64,000 nucleotides of DNA from Atrichornis clamosus. Its lineage: Eukaryota > Chordata > Aves > Passeriformes > Menuridae. The translations under genes were made by a program, and so were the position numbers. The stretch's first letter is position 1, and each line of letters starts with the position of its first letter. The stretch covers positions 124,001 through 188,000 of the forward strand of contig WBMZ01005337.1 in the NCBI GenBank assembly GCA_013400975.1. The letters run 5' to 3'. Positions 40,801 through 55,800 of this stretch are shown piece after piece. Below the pieces are notes generated by a model, which was given only the letters and a program-made list of their open reading frames with translations, made no database searches and was not told where the DNA came from.

Positions 40801-43800
40801 GACTCTGTGACATCCTTGACATTCAAGCCATGTTTACCAGTTACTTGGGACTTCTAAGTTCAATTTATTTTATATTGGGATGCTACCATGCAGCTGCACA
40901 TGACTGCATATATAGGTAATGTGGCATTCAGAAAGAAACACTGGCAGAAAGTATTCTGGGTTTTTAAGAAATTTTTAGTCCATGGTGATGGCAAAAGAGA
41001 TAGCATTCAAATTCACACAGAACAAACCCAAAGCTACGTGAAGGGCTGCAAATGGTAGTAGAAAAGTTTAGGTTCCAAAAATTTATTAAAACCATGGCCA
41101 ACCAGGACACAAAATAGTGCCACTTCTCTATATACATTTACAGTATTTCTGTCATGAGAATCTAAGTGGCAGCAGGTCACATGGAATTGAACTAACGTCT
41201 TCAACACATTAATATAAGCCAACATACACAGTTGTCACAAGTCACAGCTATCTGGCACTACCTACCTGGGTTATAAACAACCAACTGAGAAAAAGTTAGC
41301 AAGCTGTAGGCCTTCCTTATCTAGTAGTTAAAGCTTATTTGCTGAGGTTATTTATATTTATTTAATAATATATGCTGTATACATATAAAACATAAAGCAA
41401 ATATCAAATATTCAGCTACAACAAACACTAACATTGGACAATATAATTTATATTTACAATCCATATTAATGAAGTAAAAAAGGAAGCTTTCCTTATTCAA
41501 AATATTTGTAATTACTTTAGCCTAGCAAACAAACACTATTCACAGACCAAACTTAGCCCTGCTTATTTAGCCCTTCGCGTAAGCGAGATGAATGTGTGGG
41601 TAGATATTACTGATCTGCAGATTCTCTTGTTCAACAACCCTCTTCCCTCCCTTAATCAAGGGCATAATTTCAAAACTCCTCTTATCAACCTTCATGTTCA
41701 ATCTCACCTTTGGCAAAGGTTTCTGGAATGCCTGCATTGCCAGCAGAAGGGGACCAGCTGTTGTCCAGTTATAGTACCTGGGCATGCAAGAGAGACAATT
41801 ACTGCATTTTGTAATTCCAAGGTCCCAATTCACAATCTACCTAGTATTTACCACCTGGCAGGTTAAAGCCATGAAACACAGGTCAAATTCTGGCCTGCAC
41901 TAGTAATAAGAGCCCCATCTTATTCCACGGTATGTTCACAGGTATTTACAGCACATACTTTTCAGGGTATGCAAGAGAAGCTACTCAAGGGCCTTGAGTA
42001 GAAAGGGTATTTGTCAGACATTCCTCAAGTCCTCATAGAATCACAGAATGGTTTGTGTTTGAAGGGACTTTAAAGATCATCTAATTCCAACTCACTTGCC
42101 TTAGGCAGGGACACTTTCCACTCGACCAGGTTGCTCAGGGCCCAAACCAACCTGGCCTCCAACACTTCCAGGTATGGCACANTACGGCACATCCACCATT
42201 TCTCTGGGCAGCCTGTTTCAGTGACTCACCATCCTCACAGTAATAAAGAATTTTCCCTAAGATCTCATCTAAATCTCTCCTCTCTTAGTCTGAAACTGTC
42301 CTCCCTTATCCTATCACTATCAGTCCATACAAAAAGTTGCTCTCTTTTGTAAGCCCCCTTTAAGTACTAAAAGGCGGCAATGAAGTCTCCCCGGAGCCTT
42401 CTCTTCTCCAGACTGAACAACACCAATTCTCACAGCCTGTCTTCATACGAGAAGTGCTCCAGCCCTCTGATCACCTTTGTGTCCCTTCTCTGGACTCACC
42501 CCAACAGGTCCACACTTTCCTGTGCTGGATACCCCAGGGCTGGATGCAGCACTGCAGGTGGGGTCTCACCAGAGCAGAGCAGAGGGGGAGAATCCCCTCC
42601 CTCGCCTGCTGCCCACAATGCTTTGAATGCAGCCCAGGACACAGTTGGCTTTCTGGGCTTCAAACACACACTCTTGGCTCATGTCCAGCTTTTCATTCAC
42701 CTGAACCCCCAAGTCCTTCTCCTCAGGACTAGTCTCAATGAGTTCATATCTGGGATTGCCCCAACCCAGCTGCAGCACCTTGCATTTTAACTTGTTGAAC
42801 TTCATGAGTTTCTCACAGGCCTATTTCTCAAGTTTGTCCAGGTCCCTCGGAATGGCATCCCTTCCTTCTGTTGATTCAACTGCAGCTTTGAGTCATCTGA
42901 AAACTTGTTGAGGGTGCACTCAATCCCACTGCCTGTGTTATTGATGAAGATATTGAAGAGCACCAGTCCCAAGACAGAACCCTGAGGGACATCACTCATC
43001 ACCAGCCTCCATCCTGAGAGAGCTCTTGACTGCACGTCACTGGCTGCATCCATCCAGTCAAATTCCTTACTATACCTCTATCATAGCACAAACTACATTT
43101 TTTACATGCTTTTTTGCTGTTTTTCCATCAAAGAACTACATAAAACTTAGGGGCCATAATCTTTAGGATGTCAAGTTTCTGCTACTATATGTTAAACATG
43201 GCTCAAATCTTGTTACAGACAATAGGACAATTACAGTATCCATTACAGTCCAGGGAAGCTGAAGCTCACACAACATTCAGAGAATATGACAGTAAGATCC
43301 TCACTAAGTTGTCCTCTCTTCCCCACACATTCAGTAGGCAGATAAATACTACCATCAAATGCAGAGAACTGTGTCAGGGAAGCAGTAAGTGACTCACCTC
43401 AGACCACAGAGAGGGTCAGGTACGAGGCTGAGGCCACAACATACACAAGGCAAACTATCTGGTACATCAGCCTTGCATAAACCATGCCTATGACTAAGGG
43501 TAGCCAAACCTCTGTGCACAGCACAAAGCCATGATCTCTCCTCTAACACTAACAGGTGCAAGGAGCTCTCAAGTTAAAGAATCCCCCAAGAAGCTGCATC
43601 TGGCATAGACCACAGCACTGCCCTGCTGCCACAAATATAAACAAAATAATGTCTCAGCCTTGCAGAAATGGAGTCTCATACTTGGTGGGTGAAGTTTGAC
43701 AAGTCTTGAAAAGCAGAGGCATATTAGCAAAATATTCACTGTATACAAAAAACTGATAGGTACTGAGTGATCACAAGCAGACTGACATATCCCTGTAAAT

Positions 43801-46800
43801 ATTAATTATTCAAACTGGCTCAGGGCAAGCCTTAGCAAGTTCACATCATACTTCATTTTTACTCTGTCAATTGAATGTGAATACTATTAGCATTTAATAG
43901 TAGCTTCTTGAAATGCAAATTGTGTCAGTTAGCTGTAATAGGTCATCTGAAACTGCTCTTTACTTTCAATTTAAAGGAGGAAAGGTAGCTAGGACCTGAA
44001 TTCACTAGGGAGTTGAATCTTTCTGGATGAATCCAAGCTACAAACATTCAAAACCTGTTTTTCAGCTACAGTTATACTGATCTAATGCACTGAAATGCCA
44101 CAGAAGTGTCTTTGTTATAACAGCAATTTTTTTTTTTTTGTGACATATACTTACTTATTTCCAATCTTAACCACAAGGTTAGGGTCATCAATGATAGCAG
44201 GATTGTCCACAAACTGCTGATATGTTACAGCATGTTCTAAGAATTCTTCTGTGGGCGAAAAAAGTTAAATTTGTAAAGCATACATTTATAGATGCTTGGG
44301 GATGGGCTAACCTAAACCTCTTAGCACCTCTCAGACACATCAGTTTCACCTTCATTACAAGGGTGCTGAGGTTTAACTGTAATATGGAAGTAAGTTGTTC
44401 AGAGACTCTCAATTTCAGAAGGTGCTGAGGGTTTCTTTGCTGCTCGGTGTCTTTCCTGTTCAAAACACAACCTAAAGCGGAAGCTCAGGGATGGAACTGT
44501 CAGGGAGGAAAATCTCCTTTTAGCAAAGTTATGTAATTTACAAGTGATTCAGATGACAATATGACTCCAATAAAACACAGTATATTTGAAATATTTTAGT
44601 AAGTAGCTTCTGAGCAGCAATCAGTGTAGCATCAGGCTCATATGTATGTCACCACATTACTGCAGAAAGTGCAAGTCTTAACACATTTATCTTCACATTA
44701 TGGCACTGGAAGTTAAAGGCACAGAGTATTGCAAGTGATTCATCTAAAAATTACACAAGAAACAGGTGATAAAGTAGGAATTCAGGTTAAATTTTCCAAA
44801 TCCTTCTTCTCATGTCCCCATTTACAGGCCATCTTTTTAATTCCTGACACCAACAGCTGTGAATTTCCTAGCTATATACTGTACCAAGTGGCAAAAGTAC
44901 CATTAACACTAATGTGATACCAAGCATAGCACTATCAGCAAGAAAAAATACTTTGAAAAATTTTAGTATGCTGTGGATTGTTAAAATGTCTTAAAAATCC
45001 TAAGTCCTATATGAGTCTACTATTCTAAGTACGAAAAATCTAGGAAACATCATTACAAGTATTTATCTTCTCAACACATTGCTGAGCACAGCCACAGGAG
45101 GGCTCTGCAACCTCAGGCTGCGATGCTCAAAGCCACGTATCTGCAATTCACAAAGTCATTGTGTACCTTTGGTTATCTCTCTGTTCTCAGTAAGGCCTCC
45201 ACAGAGAGAAATGGCAATGGAGGGCAAATCCCGAATTCCATCCGAGGTGCTTTCAGCTCCACTGTCAACACCTGAGCTCCCAACAGACTGTGGAGAGTGG
45301 CTGGCTGACTGCAGCCCCGTGTCACTCGTGTTCTTGCTTTGGGCATTATCCCCGCTGGAAAAGAAAAATCAAGAGTTCAGTCTTCATGCATTCATTCCCA
45401 AACTCACTCCCTTCAACAAGTACTCTACATCTGATGGATGCTTAGGAAAAGAAAAGAAACTCTTTAAAATTTTACAGCAAAACAAAAAGTCATACATGCC
45501 TAAAGTATCCTCAAATATTAGATTGCTTCTACTTACTTGCCTAAACTAGGCATCCACAATTATAACTTCACTTATTTAAAACAAGACAATAAACTGTATA
45601 TCTTACTAGACAAAATAATACCACTAGAAGCAGAATTTATACTAGTAGAACTATTCCCACATGGGAACAGGAATAAGCTTATCAGTTTATTATTTAATTT
45701 ATATTAATTATATAAACTGAGAGCTAAACCCAAACAAATGATGTGTATGTTTGTGTATTTATATGTCAAGTATATGTAAACTACTAGGAGTAAAGTTCTA
45801 AGAAACAATAAATCATTATACCGACTTAAAATCTGAGGAGATCATTATTACAAAGTGAATGCTCAAACTCTGCTTTCCATTCCAGATTTATATGAATGCA
45901 TTTGAAAAAGAAATTTTCAATCCAGCATTTTCCCCTGAGTAATCCTTCTCAGTTTTATTGAAATGCTAATATTACAACAGTTGAGTTTAAGCAAGCAAAA
46001 AAAGAAGAATAAAGTACACAAGCTACTTTAGTTGTTGCTCAATGACTTTTGTCAAATGACTACAATATGATGTGGAAAGGGGACTATAAATGTTACAAAA
46101 GGCTCTAATAAAGATCAGAACAAGTTGGAAATTGCATGTTCAGGGTGCAATTTTTTCATATATAATCTGTCATGCATCTTCCAAAACTTATTTTCTCACA
46201 TTCGTATTTATAGGTGATCAACCACGGTAAATAAACATTAGAGCAATAATTTTCTGCTAATACTGTCAAGAGTAAGATATGTTCTTCATGGTAATACATC
46301 AGAACACGGGGATAAATATATCCCAAGGCCAACTGCTCTCCCAGGACATGTGAGTAACACCCACAAACTTCAGTGTATATTACATAACCATCCACAATCA
46401 ATATTTGATGTTTAATTGACCAAAACAGAAAACCAGCTGCAAGCACATTTCTCAGGCCCAAGTGCAGCACTTTCCAAAAGCTCTAACACCCCTTTCTATG
46501 GAATTTTATTTTCATTCTGCTGTTATCTGCTTGAACTCTGAAAAAGAGGTCTTATCTGGTTGGCAATGAAGAGTTTGATCTAAATATGGAAGGTGACAAG
46601 AGCTCTTTAAAACGTAAAAATATAAGAAAAGGACTTATACTTCTTGGGGAAATAAAGTGCAGCAACTTCCGGATCCATGTCAGTGAGGTCATCTAAATAG
46701 ACACCATCAGCACCAAGATGCCGGCTTCTTTTGTCTGTAAGGGACAGAACAAATAAGCCTATTAATTCATATTTTCTGAGTAACAATCCAGAGCTCTTAT

Positions 46801-49800
46801 TACTGCTTAACTATTCATTTTAAGATTGAGAAACCAGACAAGTTATAACAGCTTGTGAACTGCATTTGTACAAAATGATACTGACAAAAATTTCAAAACA
46901 AGTTGCTTATACACATTGTTCAAACTATGAATTAACAAAATGGGACAGCAGAGGACTAGTTTTGAGACATGCCAAAGATTCCCTATGCCATACAAAACCA
47001 GTGGGATTCAGAAGTCAGTGGTCACCGTAGGAAAACAGCAAAACGGAAACCTTCTAAGTATTTGCTTTGGCCTATTATCACAGCACGGCAGTCAGAGCAT
47101 TTAATCTCTGAGAGCTAATCTTCAATCCCCACTTGAAGAAGGGAGCTAACAGACTAGACTATAGTCCCCAGCACACTATAACTGGCTGTAATGGAGACAA
47201 TTCACTTTTGAGCACATACACCTGATGTGTTGTGCATGCACATGCACCATTGTAGGGTACAAGACAACCCCCCTAGGCCTGTCACCAGGACCAACACACA
47301 GAGCCATCGCTGTCCTGTTGTTGCCAGTACATCTAGACAGGTAACCACTGCAAGGCCAAAACCTAATTTGGAAGTCATTCTCAAACTCACAACTTCTCCC
47401 TGTCCCAATTTCTAACACTGTGCATCAGAAAAGCAATCAGAAAAAAGCTATACAAGGACTGAATAGTAAGCAGAGAAACACATCATTATTTTTTTCAAAC
47501 ACGGTGGAATGTATGGGGAAGAGGCAAAGAAACTTATATGTTTACTGATTAAAAAGCAGCTGCACAAACTAGGCTTATATAGAACTTACATAATTATAGA
47601 ATAATCAGTTGTCCAAAACAGAACATTTGTATGCAAATAAATTTCATGTGACGGCTGTAACACTTGTTATAAAACAACAGGGATATGGAGCACAGAAATT
47701 AGAAAGTAGAAAAGCAGATGGAGTTGTATTTCACATATTTAGGACAGGACAAGTACCACACAGAACTGAAAAGCATGTGAAACAATAGCAACTTATTTTA
47801 TGGCAAATCTGTTGTTTGTGCAAAAGATATACTACAACTTTGTACTAGAGCAGACAGTTTCCACAATTACCAGCAACACGTAACTCAGGTGAACCAGCAA
47901 ATCTACAGTGTGCTTGTACCAAAAAGTAAAATCCCTGAATCTGTCCAAGGTGAATGAAATTGAAGCAAGTTTTGTAGTCTTGCTCATATGCACAGATCTG
48001 CCAAAAACTTCAGACCAAGGAGAATTTTCTCTCTAATACATATCTCATGTGAACAGCTTGCTGCACAACTCAGATTTTGAAGGCTTATTCCAAAGCTTAT
48101 TCCCTTCCAATCTGAAAGTGCCTTCAGGGCACAGATTAATTTAGATGCCAATGAGATGCTTTTCACCACAAAATTTGAAGACAAAATCATACATATAAAA
48201 GTGCAGAATCAACAGCTTTACCTTTCTTTCTGGAAGGGGAATCTGTCTTGCCAGTTGGTTGAGCTGAGCAAGCTGCAGCTTGTTTTATTTCTTCATTGGC
48301 AGGCAATGGGGGTTCAGCTGCTCCTGGTGACTCTGTCTCTGGCTTATTTGTCTCAGCTGGTAAGAGCTCACTTTCATCAGCAGTTGCTGCATCTGCTTGT
48401 CCAAGGGCAGGCAGAGGAGACACTGTGTTAAACTCCTCTACAGGAGAACTCTGGATGACCCGAAAGTGAGTACTTTCAGAAGGATTTACATCCGCCATGC
48501 TGGATTCCTTTGCTTTGAGCAGGGAACTGGCCTGTAGGAAAATTAAACAGTTTACCAAAAAGAAAAGCTCTTAAAAAATGCAACAGCCAGAGCTTAACCT
48601 GTTCTGTTCACTCCAGTGAGATCAGATTCTCAAGATGACCAACTACAGCAGAAAGCCACCACTAACTGAGATGGAGACTACAGTGTACAAAAGACCTCTC
48701 TGCTGTGTGCTTGTGCAAAATTCATTTCCTTCTTGGGGCTGGGAAAGATTTGTTCTCCAATGTGCTCTACAGTCTTTATTTTCCATTCACCTGCCCGTCC
48801 CACCTCCCACCCTGCCTTCCTCTCTTCTTGTGAAAATCCTGGCTTTCCCTCAGAAGAACCCTGAGAAAAAAGAGAAGGTAGTACAGACTAGAGTCCTTAC
48901 ACCATCAGGATGCTCTCAGGCATCAGGACACTGTCATTCATCTATACCCCAGATTTAGATTTAGATTTTAAATCACTTTATAGGAACAATTCCGGATCTC
49001 TGAGTGTGGGATAGGAAGTATTCTTACAGAAGGACTTACTGGGGAGCTGAACTACAGCAGCAGCTGTATATTTGCTATAATCTTCATGTCATAGCAAACA
49101 AACAACACTTACATGAAGTTCAACAGCATTCAAGGTATAACTCCCAGTTCAGGTATGACCAGATCAACTTGGACTAGCTTGGCTAGGGACACAGACAGGG
49201 ACTGCAGAGGGAAAAGCCCCCAGGAGTAAGATTTGCAATACACACCAGGCTGTGTGACTGGGATAAGAAAGATATGTCTAAATCTACCAGAAGGAAACTC
49301 TAAATTCTAGACTGCAGATGCCAGTTTGAAACTCCTGAATGGACCTCTGCACTTAAACCAGTTCTCTAGGAACAGAAAACAGCTCCCAATTTTCTTGTAA
49401 TACAGACAAGGAGAGTAATGCAGAGGTGATGGGGCAGCTCATCTTTGGCATATTAAAGAAGAGGGAAGAGATCCTCTGAAGAAATTAAGCATTCCAGATT
49501 CCCATCCCTGCTATTTTCACTAATTACCAACAGTGAATTAAAGATAAATTGCAATAGTGCCATTAGCATTCTGGTGCCATCACCAGAACATAGAAATCTT
49601 CTTTCTGAGCAGGATACCCACTTCCCTGGCCTGTAAAGCAGGAAATTTTTTTCTTTATACTGTGTGTGTGTGACCCCATCTTTCCTGCAGCACTCTCTGC
49701 AGAGAAGCCAGCCTACAGCAAGAGGGGCCAACCCTGCAACATCCCAGCCCCCACAGTTGCAGTATTCCACTGAAACCTGACCTTTAATTCTCACACCCTG

Positions 49801-52800
49801 GGGCAGGCATAAGCCCTAAGTGTCCCCTTTCCCCTGTGAATGCTCTGACTGCACAGGAGCTGCCACAAGGAGCCAGCCAGCACCTGACCACCCTGCAGTC
49901 AGGGCAGCTGCCCACGGTTACTGTGCGGCACCGGAGACAACGCTGCCGGCACACTGCAGATCCCTCACCTAACTGGGACACACGGCTCCAGGAGGAGACA
50001 GGCACCAAGCCAGTCCTCTCGGCCAAGAGAACAGCATGTCTGCACATCCAGAGATACAGAACTGCAGGTGTCTCTGGATGCTTTTGTACTCAAGTAACCC
50101 ATATTACTTTTTGTGAATCATACTGCTAACACCAAGCACCTAATTTCCATCTAAGACCATTTATGAATTTCAATGATTTACCAAAGGACATTGGATTTGC
50201 TTTTTTCTGTTCTTTAAGCTTCTAACTTTTACAAGACTGGGTCTCAGATACTTCTCCATTTCCAGTATACTGTATATCATCAGTGTTGAGAATATCCATG
50301 GCAGAAGGTACTTTACTAAACCTCCTAAGGAGCAAGACCCCATTCTCTTACATAAAACACTACAATTTTAGGTAAAACCAGGATTCATTTTCTCTTCATC
50401 AGTCTGCAATAGAATAAGCACATGTGCCCTATCAACACACAACAGATGCTAGCAGGAAGCAAAGAAATTACACTGGATACCTTTGCAGCCTGGGGTAGCT
50501 CTCCCCATGCCCAGTGCATGTGAGGATTACTCTTCAGTCCACTTCTGTCCAAAGGTTTGCTGACTAATTCTGAGTCACTCTGAGGAGTAGGAGGGCGTGA
50601 ATCTGATGGGCTAAAAAACCAAACAAAAACTGTTACAAAAGCAAAAGCAACCACAATGCACTAAGCACTTTCCAAACTGATATCCACCAATACAAAGTAC
50701 TGAAGACTGAAATAATCAAGAGCCAATAGAAAGTATGAAAGCATAGAAAAATGGTTGAAACAGTTCAGGACCCTCTTACACTGGTATTCAGAAGTCTCAT
50801 CCCTTTTTCAGTAAATGCTGTCACAGAAGTAGGATTTGAGAAGCTCTAAGAGATGGAAAAGAAAACACTGGACCTGAACATTTCAGGAGGATTTTTGGTT
50901 GTTTGAGTGGAAAAAAGAATAGGAATGGTACCAGCAGCAGTAGATGAATAGATTTAGTATTGTTATAATGTATGCAATGTGCAGAAATTACTCACTGGCA
51001 TCAAGACATCTTAACCTAAGGAATCCAGTTGACTCCTTCTTACTACTAACTTGTTCAGTTCTACCATTAGATGGATGTTTATAAGGAAAACAGCAGGAGA
51101 GCTACACAGAGAATTTGAGCCCTTTCAGTTCAAACATATTTAACATTTGTTTCGATGATTACTTGATATTAAATATTCAATAATTAATTAGTAAATTATC
51201 AGCTTGTAGCATATTTTTAATGTGGTGAAGTCAATAATGTGATGTCAAGTCAGTCATGAATAAATAATGATTCACTGATTTCAAGGACAGAAGGAAAAAT
51301 TCAGCATCATGATTTATATTCTTAGACACACAATGCAAGTACCAGAAATATGGCACTTGCATATGTGTGTATGTTAAACCAGGCAGAGTTCTGCTCTGTG
51401 AAGGTTCTTGCTGCAAAAGGCTGCCCAATGATCCGTGCACACGTCTGGGTTTACCTTGGGCTGAACTATGTCTTGCAATTCCTTTGTCCTTAAGTTATGC
51501 ACTGACTCAGCCCAGCTGAAATTTCCTTGCCTTGCACAGATTGCTGAGATATTGCAGATCAAACTAGAGCCACCCATCCTGTCAACAGCACACAAGAAGG
51601 AAGGGAAACTTCAGTCATTTAGATCAGCATCTCTGATTCACATCCCATAGATGCTGAATATCTGTCTCACAGTCCCCCGTATTCCTTAACAGCTATGATT
51701 GTACCTAATCTAATCCAATGTCAAAGAACAAGGAACTTGGCCTGTAGCTTGCACTTCTGCACTAGCAAACCACAATGATCTTTGCAGTGTTTTCCACTGG
51801 AAGCAAAGAGATCCCTGAAAAAGCAGCAGTGTGACCTGAGAAAAAGTGCTGTCTTGACTGACAAAAAATACACTGTGAAAAGATAATCAGAAGGAAAGAG
51901 GCCTGCATCATGCACATATCACAGCAATGACTGAGAGCCTCTGAATCTCCTCTTAGGTGGCCATAATAGCATTCCTTATTTCACATAGAAGCAAAAAAAT
52001 TGCTGAAAGACCCACCAGGCATTTCCTATTTCAACAGTTGCAGACACAGAGAGAGCCTCACTCAGACAAGTTGCTACAGCACTTTAGCTCTCTATCTAGA
52101 CTGTAAGACAGGTGAACTCCAGAGCGAAGTTCATGGAGCCACCCAGAGCACATCACTGTGCCATCCCACCCTGTGCTTCTGCCCTTCCTTGTAGTGAGAA
52201 CATGCCAAGGAGAACAGCTTTGAATATCCCAGGATCTCACTCTGACTTGGTGCTGCAACACAGTCAGGTTAAAGACGGCAGGCCTAGAAGCTGGGAAAAC
52301 CTCAAGATTATCAGTTTTGATACAGTTTTAGGCACCTAGTATGGCAACTATGTTGAGATAAGCAATGAGCAGTTTAGCCTGATTTATTACTCAAAGCTTC
52401 CCCAGAATTAATGGAGAACTGTAGAGGTCATATTCTACTATAAAATTTTTAACTCAGTTTCTGTGACCTCTCTCCACTGATTTAATGGAGTGAAAGAGCT
52501 TGACTGCAGAATCTTGAGACTTCTTGAATTTAAGATAACACAAAAGGTGTCTGTATCAACCTTTAGCTCTGTAGAAAAGAGGAATCCTACAAATCCAGCA
52601 AAGGCTTAGTCACAGTCTCCTAAACCTTAGACAAGGTGCCTTATCTACTATGTCATTTTTACTCTGCAAGATTCTCCCCAATGAAATCTAACATATAGAA
52701 AGCCTGTCCCTCTCGCAAACCAGAGGACAAAGGAAGAGAAGTTTTCTTTTGGCATTGACCTCCTCCTATTACAAGTTTTGCATTTCTTACTGCTCACTTA

Positions 52801-55800
52801 ATCTCCAAGGCTTTTGTTTTGCTTTTACTTTAGCAATCTATACACAAGCTCAGGAAAACTACGGGATAAAAATGTCATTAAAATATGTAGTGACTGTAAA
52901 AAGCTACATGGAAATGTCAATCTTCAGAGGAATGAAAGTTTTCACTAGCTAAATTCTTACCTTTTGGGGTTATCATCTCAATGAACTTGATTTTTAACCC
53001 AGGTTCTCATTGACCTGATTTTATATCAGCCATCCTCATTCAAGGATGAATCATCAAGGTAACTTAACTCAGTGCCCATAAAGAAGCAAGCAGAGGAAGT
53101 GGTTTCCAATGTCACTTTCAAAGGGTCTGGGTTAGCAATAAGTACAGTTATAAATTCAACGAAGTTCACATGTGTTAAAAGTGTATTAATGTATTAAAAG
53201 GATTAAAAAGCAGTCCAGAAAAGAGGGAGGACAACTGTTCTACCTGTCTGGAAGAGAAAAGTGAGAAGATTGTTGAGGACAAGAGTTAGATAGGCCTCCA
53301 TCTGCTGGAACAGGGAGGAGAGAGGTTTGCCCTGTACAATCTATAGGCATACTGGGCAGCAGAGCATGTTGGGAGAAAGAAAAACAGGGTGTCATTATTC
53401 ACAAGTGCTGATTAACATAAACTCTTTGTGCATTAGTTACACAAATGCTGAATTTACATCCAGAGTTTTCAAAATCCAGAATACCGCAATCAAGAAACAA
53501 ACAGAACATACAGTTCCAAAAGCCAGGGCAGGGTATTGATATATGCTATCAGTAGCCTGGTGAAGCTAATCACATTAAGCTTTACAGGCAGTGGAGAAAG
53601 TTTCTTCCAGAACGCCATTCAAAATATTTACATTTAGCTCTCACCCTGAAATAATCTCCTCACACTCCCTTCCTCTGCCCCTCAGCTGCAGAGGCAGGAT
53701 ATTGAGATTAGGCTTCGTAGGATTAGGTCTTGTGGATACTGCTGCACTCCAGCAGTCTGCATGGAGGACGTGGAGCACACACACACACACAGACCTAATT
53801 GGAATTATGGTGCAATGCATATTAAGCAAAAAATTGTCCCTTTTTGACAGACACAAGAAGGGAGGTCTGAACTGCTGTTTTGACATGAAAGGTATATACA
53901 TGCACACAAATACACATACAGGAAAAAGCAAGCAAATTACTGTATGTGTTCTTCTCACACAATAAATATTTCATGTCTATATTAAAAGCAACATGAAAAG
54001 CTATTGGTTAAAAAAAAAAAATCTTATTTTTATACATCAACTTCAATCTTGAAAATTCTTAAAAGAATTACACTCAAAGTACTGAAGACTTATAGACCTG
54101 CATTCACTGAAGTCCTTACAGGGTGTGTGCATCACAAAAATATTCAGATTTCACAAAACATTCATCCTCTCTAAAATATTTATATGCAAACAGTGACACT
54201 AAAAAACAAAAATATTCTTCAGAATTTGTGGGCTACCATTTGTGTGTGTGCATTTGCAGAATCAAGGACAAAGCCAACATGACATTTTTGCACACTGACT
54301 GCAAATATCACAAGCATTCATCTAATAATGATCAGTAGCCATGTTTAATATCAAAACTATCGTACTATCAGAAAAAGTACCTTTGAAGAGGTGACCATTC
54401 TCCATCTGAATGAGGGTAAGGTGCAGACTGAGAAAGCATAGAAACTACAGGAGCCTTTATGTCAGATACATCATCAACAAACACATCTGGAACAGTGATC
54501 CTAAGTATGAGGAAAGAAGTGACACTTAAAAAACATACTTGATTACTGAATTGTCACATACATCCGATAACAAAAAAAACCTACTGCAGAGAAGAATTAG
54601 TATAACCTGAACTAAAAGGAAATAGAGAAATCTTACCTCATTCAAACCATTTAGTTCACAACACCACAGATTATTCTTCTTATGCTATTAATGTCATTTT
54701 CATTACTTTAATTACTAACATTCCAAATAGTTTTCTAGCCTAAAGCTTTATACTTAAAGTAACACCTTTATCAGCCATGTCTTCTGACTTAGACATTACT
54801 GCTAGAAGCCCTGGAATGGAACATTAACCCAGGATTCCTTTACATCTCTCAATTCCACGATGATACCTGGAATTGTCCAACGGCTCTTTTTCTTCCTCTG
54901 AGCTAATCTCTATGGGAAACATGTCTTCATCTTCTGATGTGTCTCCATGTGTGTCTTCTCTTTTTAAGTTGTCTATTTTGTGAGTTGACTTCCTCCTCTT
55001 CTTCCTTCTTTTTTTCACAGAACTACAGACTGGAGGTGTTTCAGTAGAAGGCTGGGATCCATGGGTTTGGGGCGGTACTTGTGAGGATGCATTGGTGTCC
55101 AAGTTTCTTATCCTGTCTACAGAATTCCTTTTCAGCTGGGATTCCATTAAAGCAGTTCCTTCAGACAGAATGGGAGATGTGGAGAGATGATAAGGAATTA
55201 CCTCCTGAAAAAGAAAAAAATTCAAGCCATGAAGCATGTTAGTTTGCTTACCAGTCATACAACTGGTTCTAAGACTTTCGCACAATTACCAAAATCTAAG
55301 TTAATTATTCCTCAGAAAAGTAATAAAGATGAGACATCTAGATGCTTACTATGCTCCTATGGCATATGGAAATTGTTCAAAATCTGCATCTCCTTAGACA
55401 AAACAGGGACAATACTCTTAATACAGAGCATCTTCTGAGAATGTAATATTGGCCAGGTTACGGCGTGAGTGTCTATCCACCTCATGCTAGATACAGAGCA
55501 GAAACAAAATCTTAGCTTACAACCTGAACATTATGTAAAATCCAATTCCCCTTCACAACTCAGATGACAGATAATAGTCAGATCAGTGGTTTATAACTGG
55601 GTCACACAAACATCCTGTTATTCAATCACTTATATATATATGTACACACACGTCTCATGGAAGTATTTCCAGCAGTTTTCAGTCACCAAATAACTGTTAC
55701 CACACAAAACTTTTAAACACAAAGACCTAGAGATGAATACTAGACATGCACAAAGCTCTCACCTGAAACTAGTAATATCATACTCAATAAAAGAATTTGA

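Noticed and set aside
42566..43053. Reverse-transcriptase-like frames as a host gene
   Set aside because: They are fragments of a 5'-truncated, frame-broken CR1 element.
45079..45549. 156-codon plus-strand frame
   Set aside because: Antisense shadow of LPIN1 exon 8 and its flanking intron.
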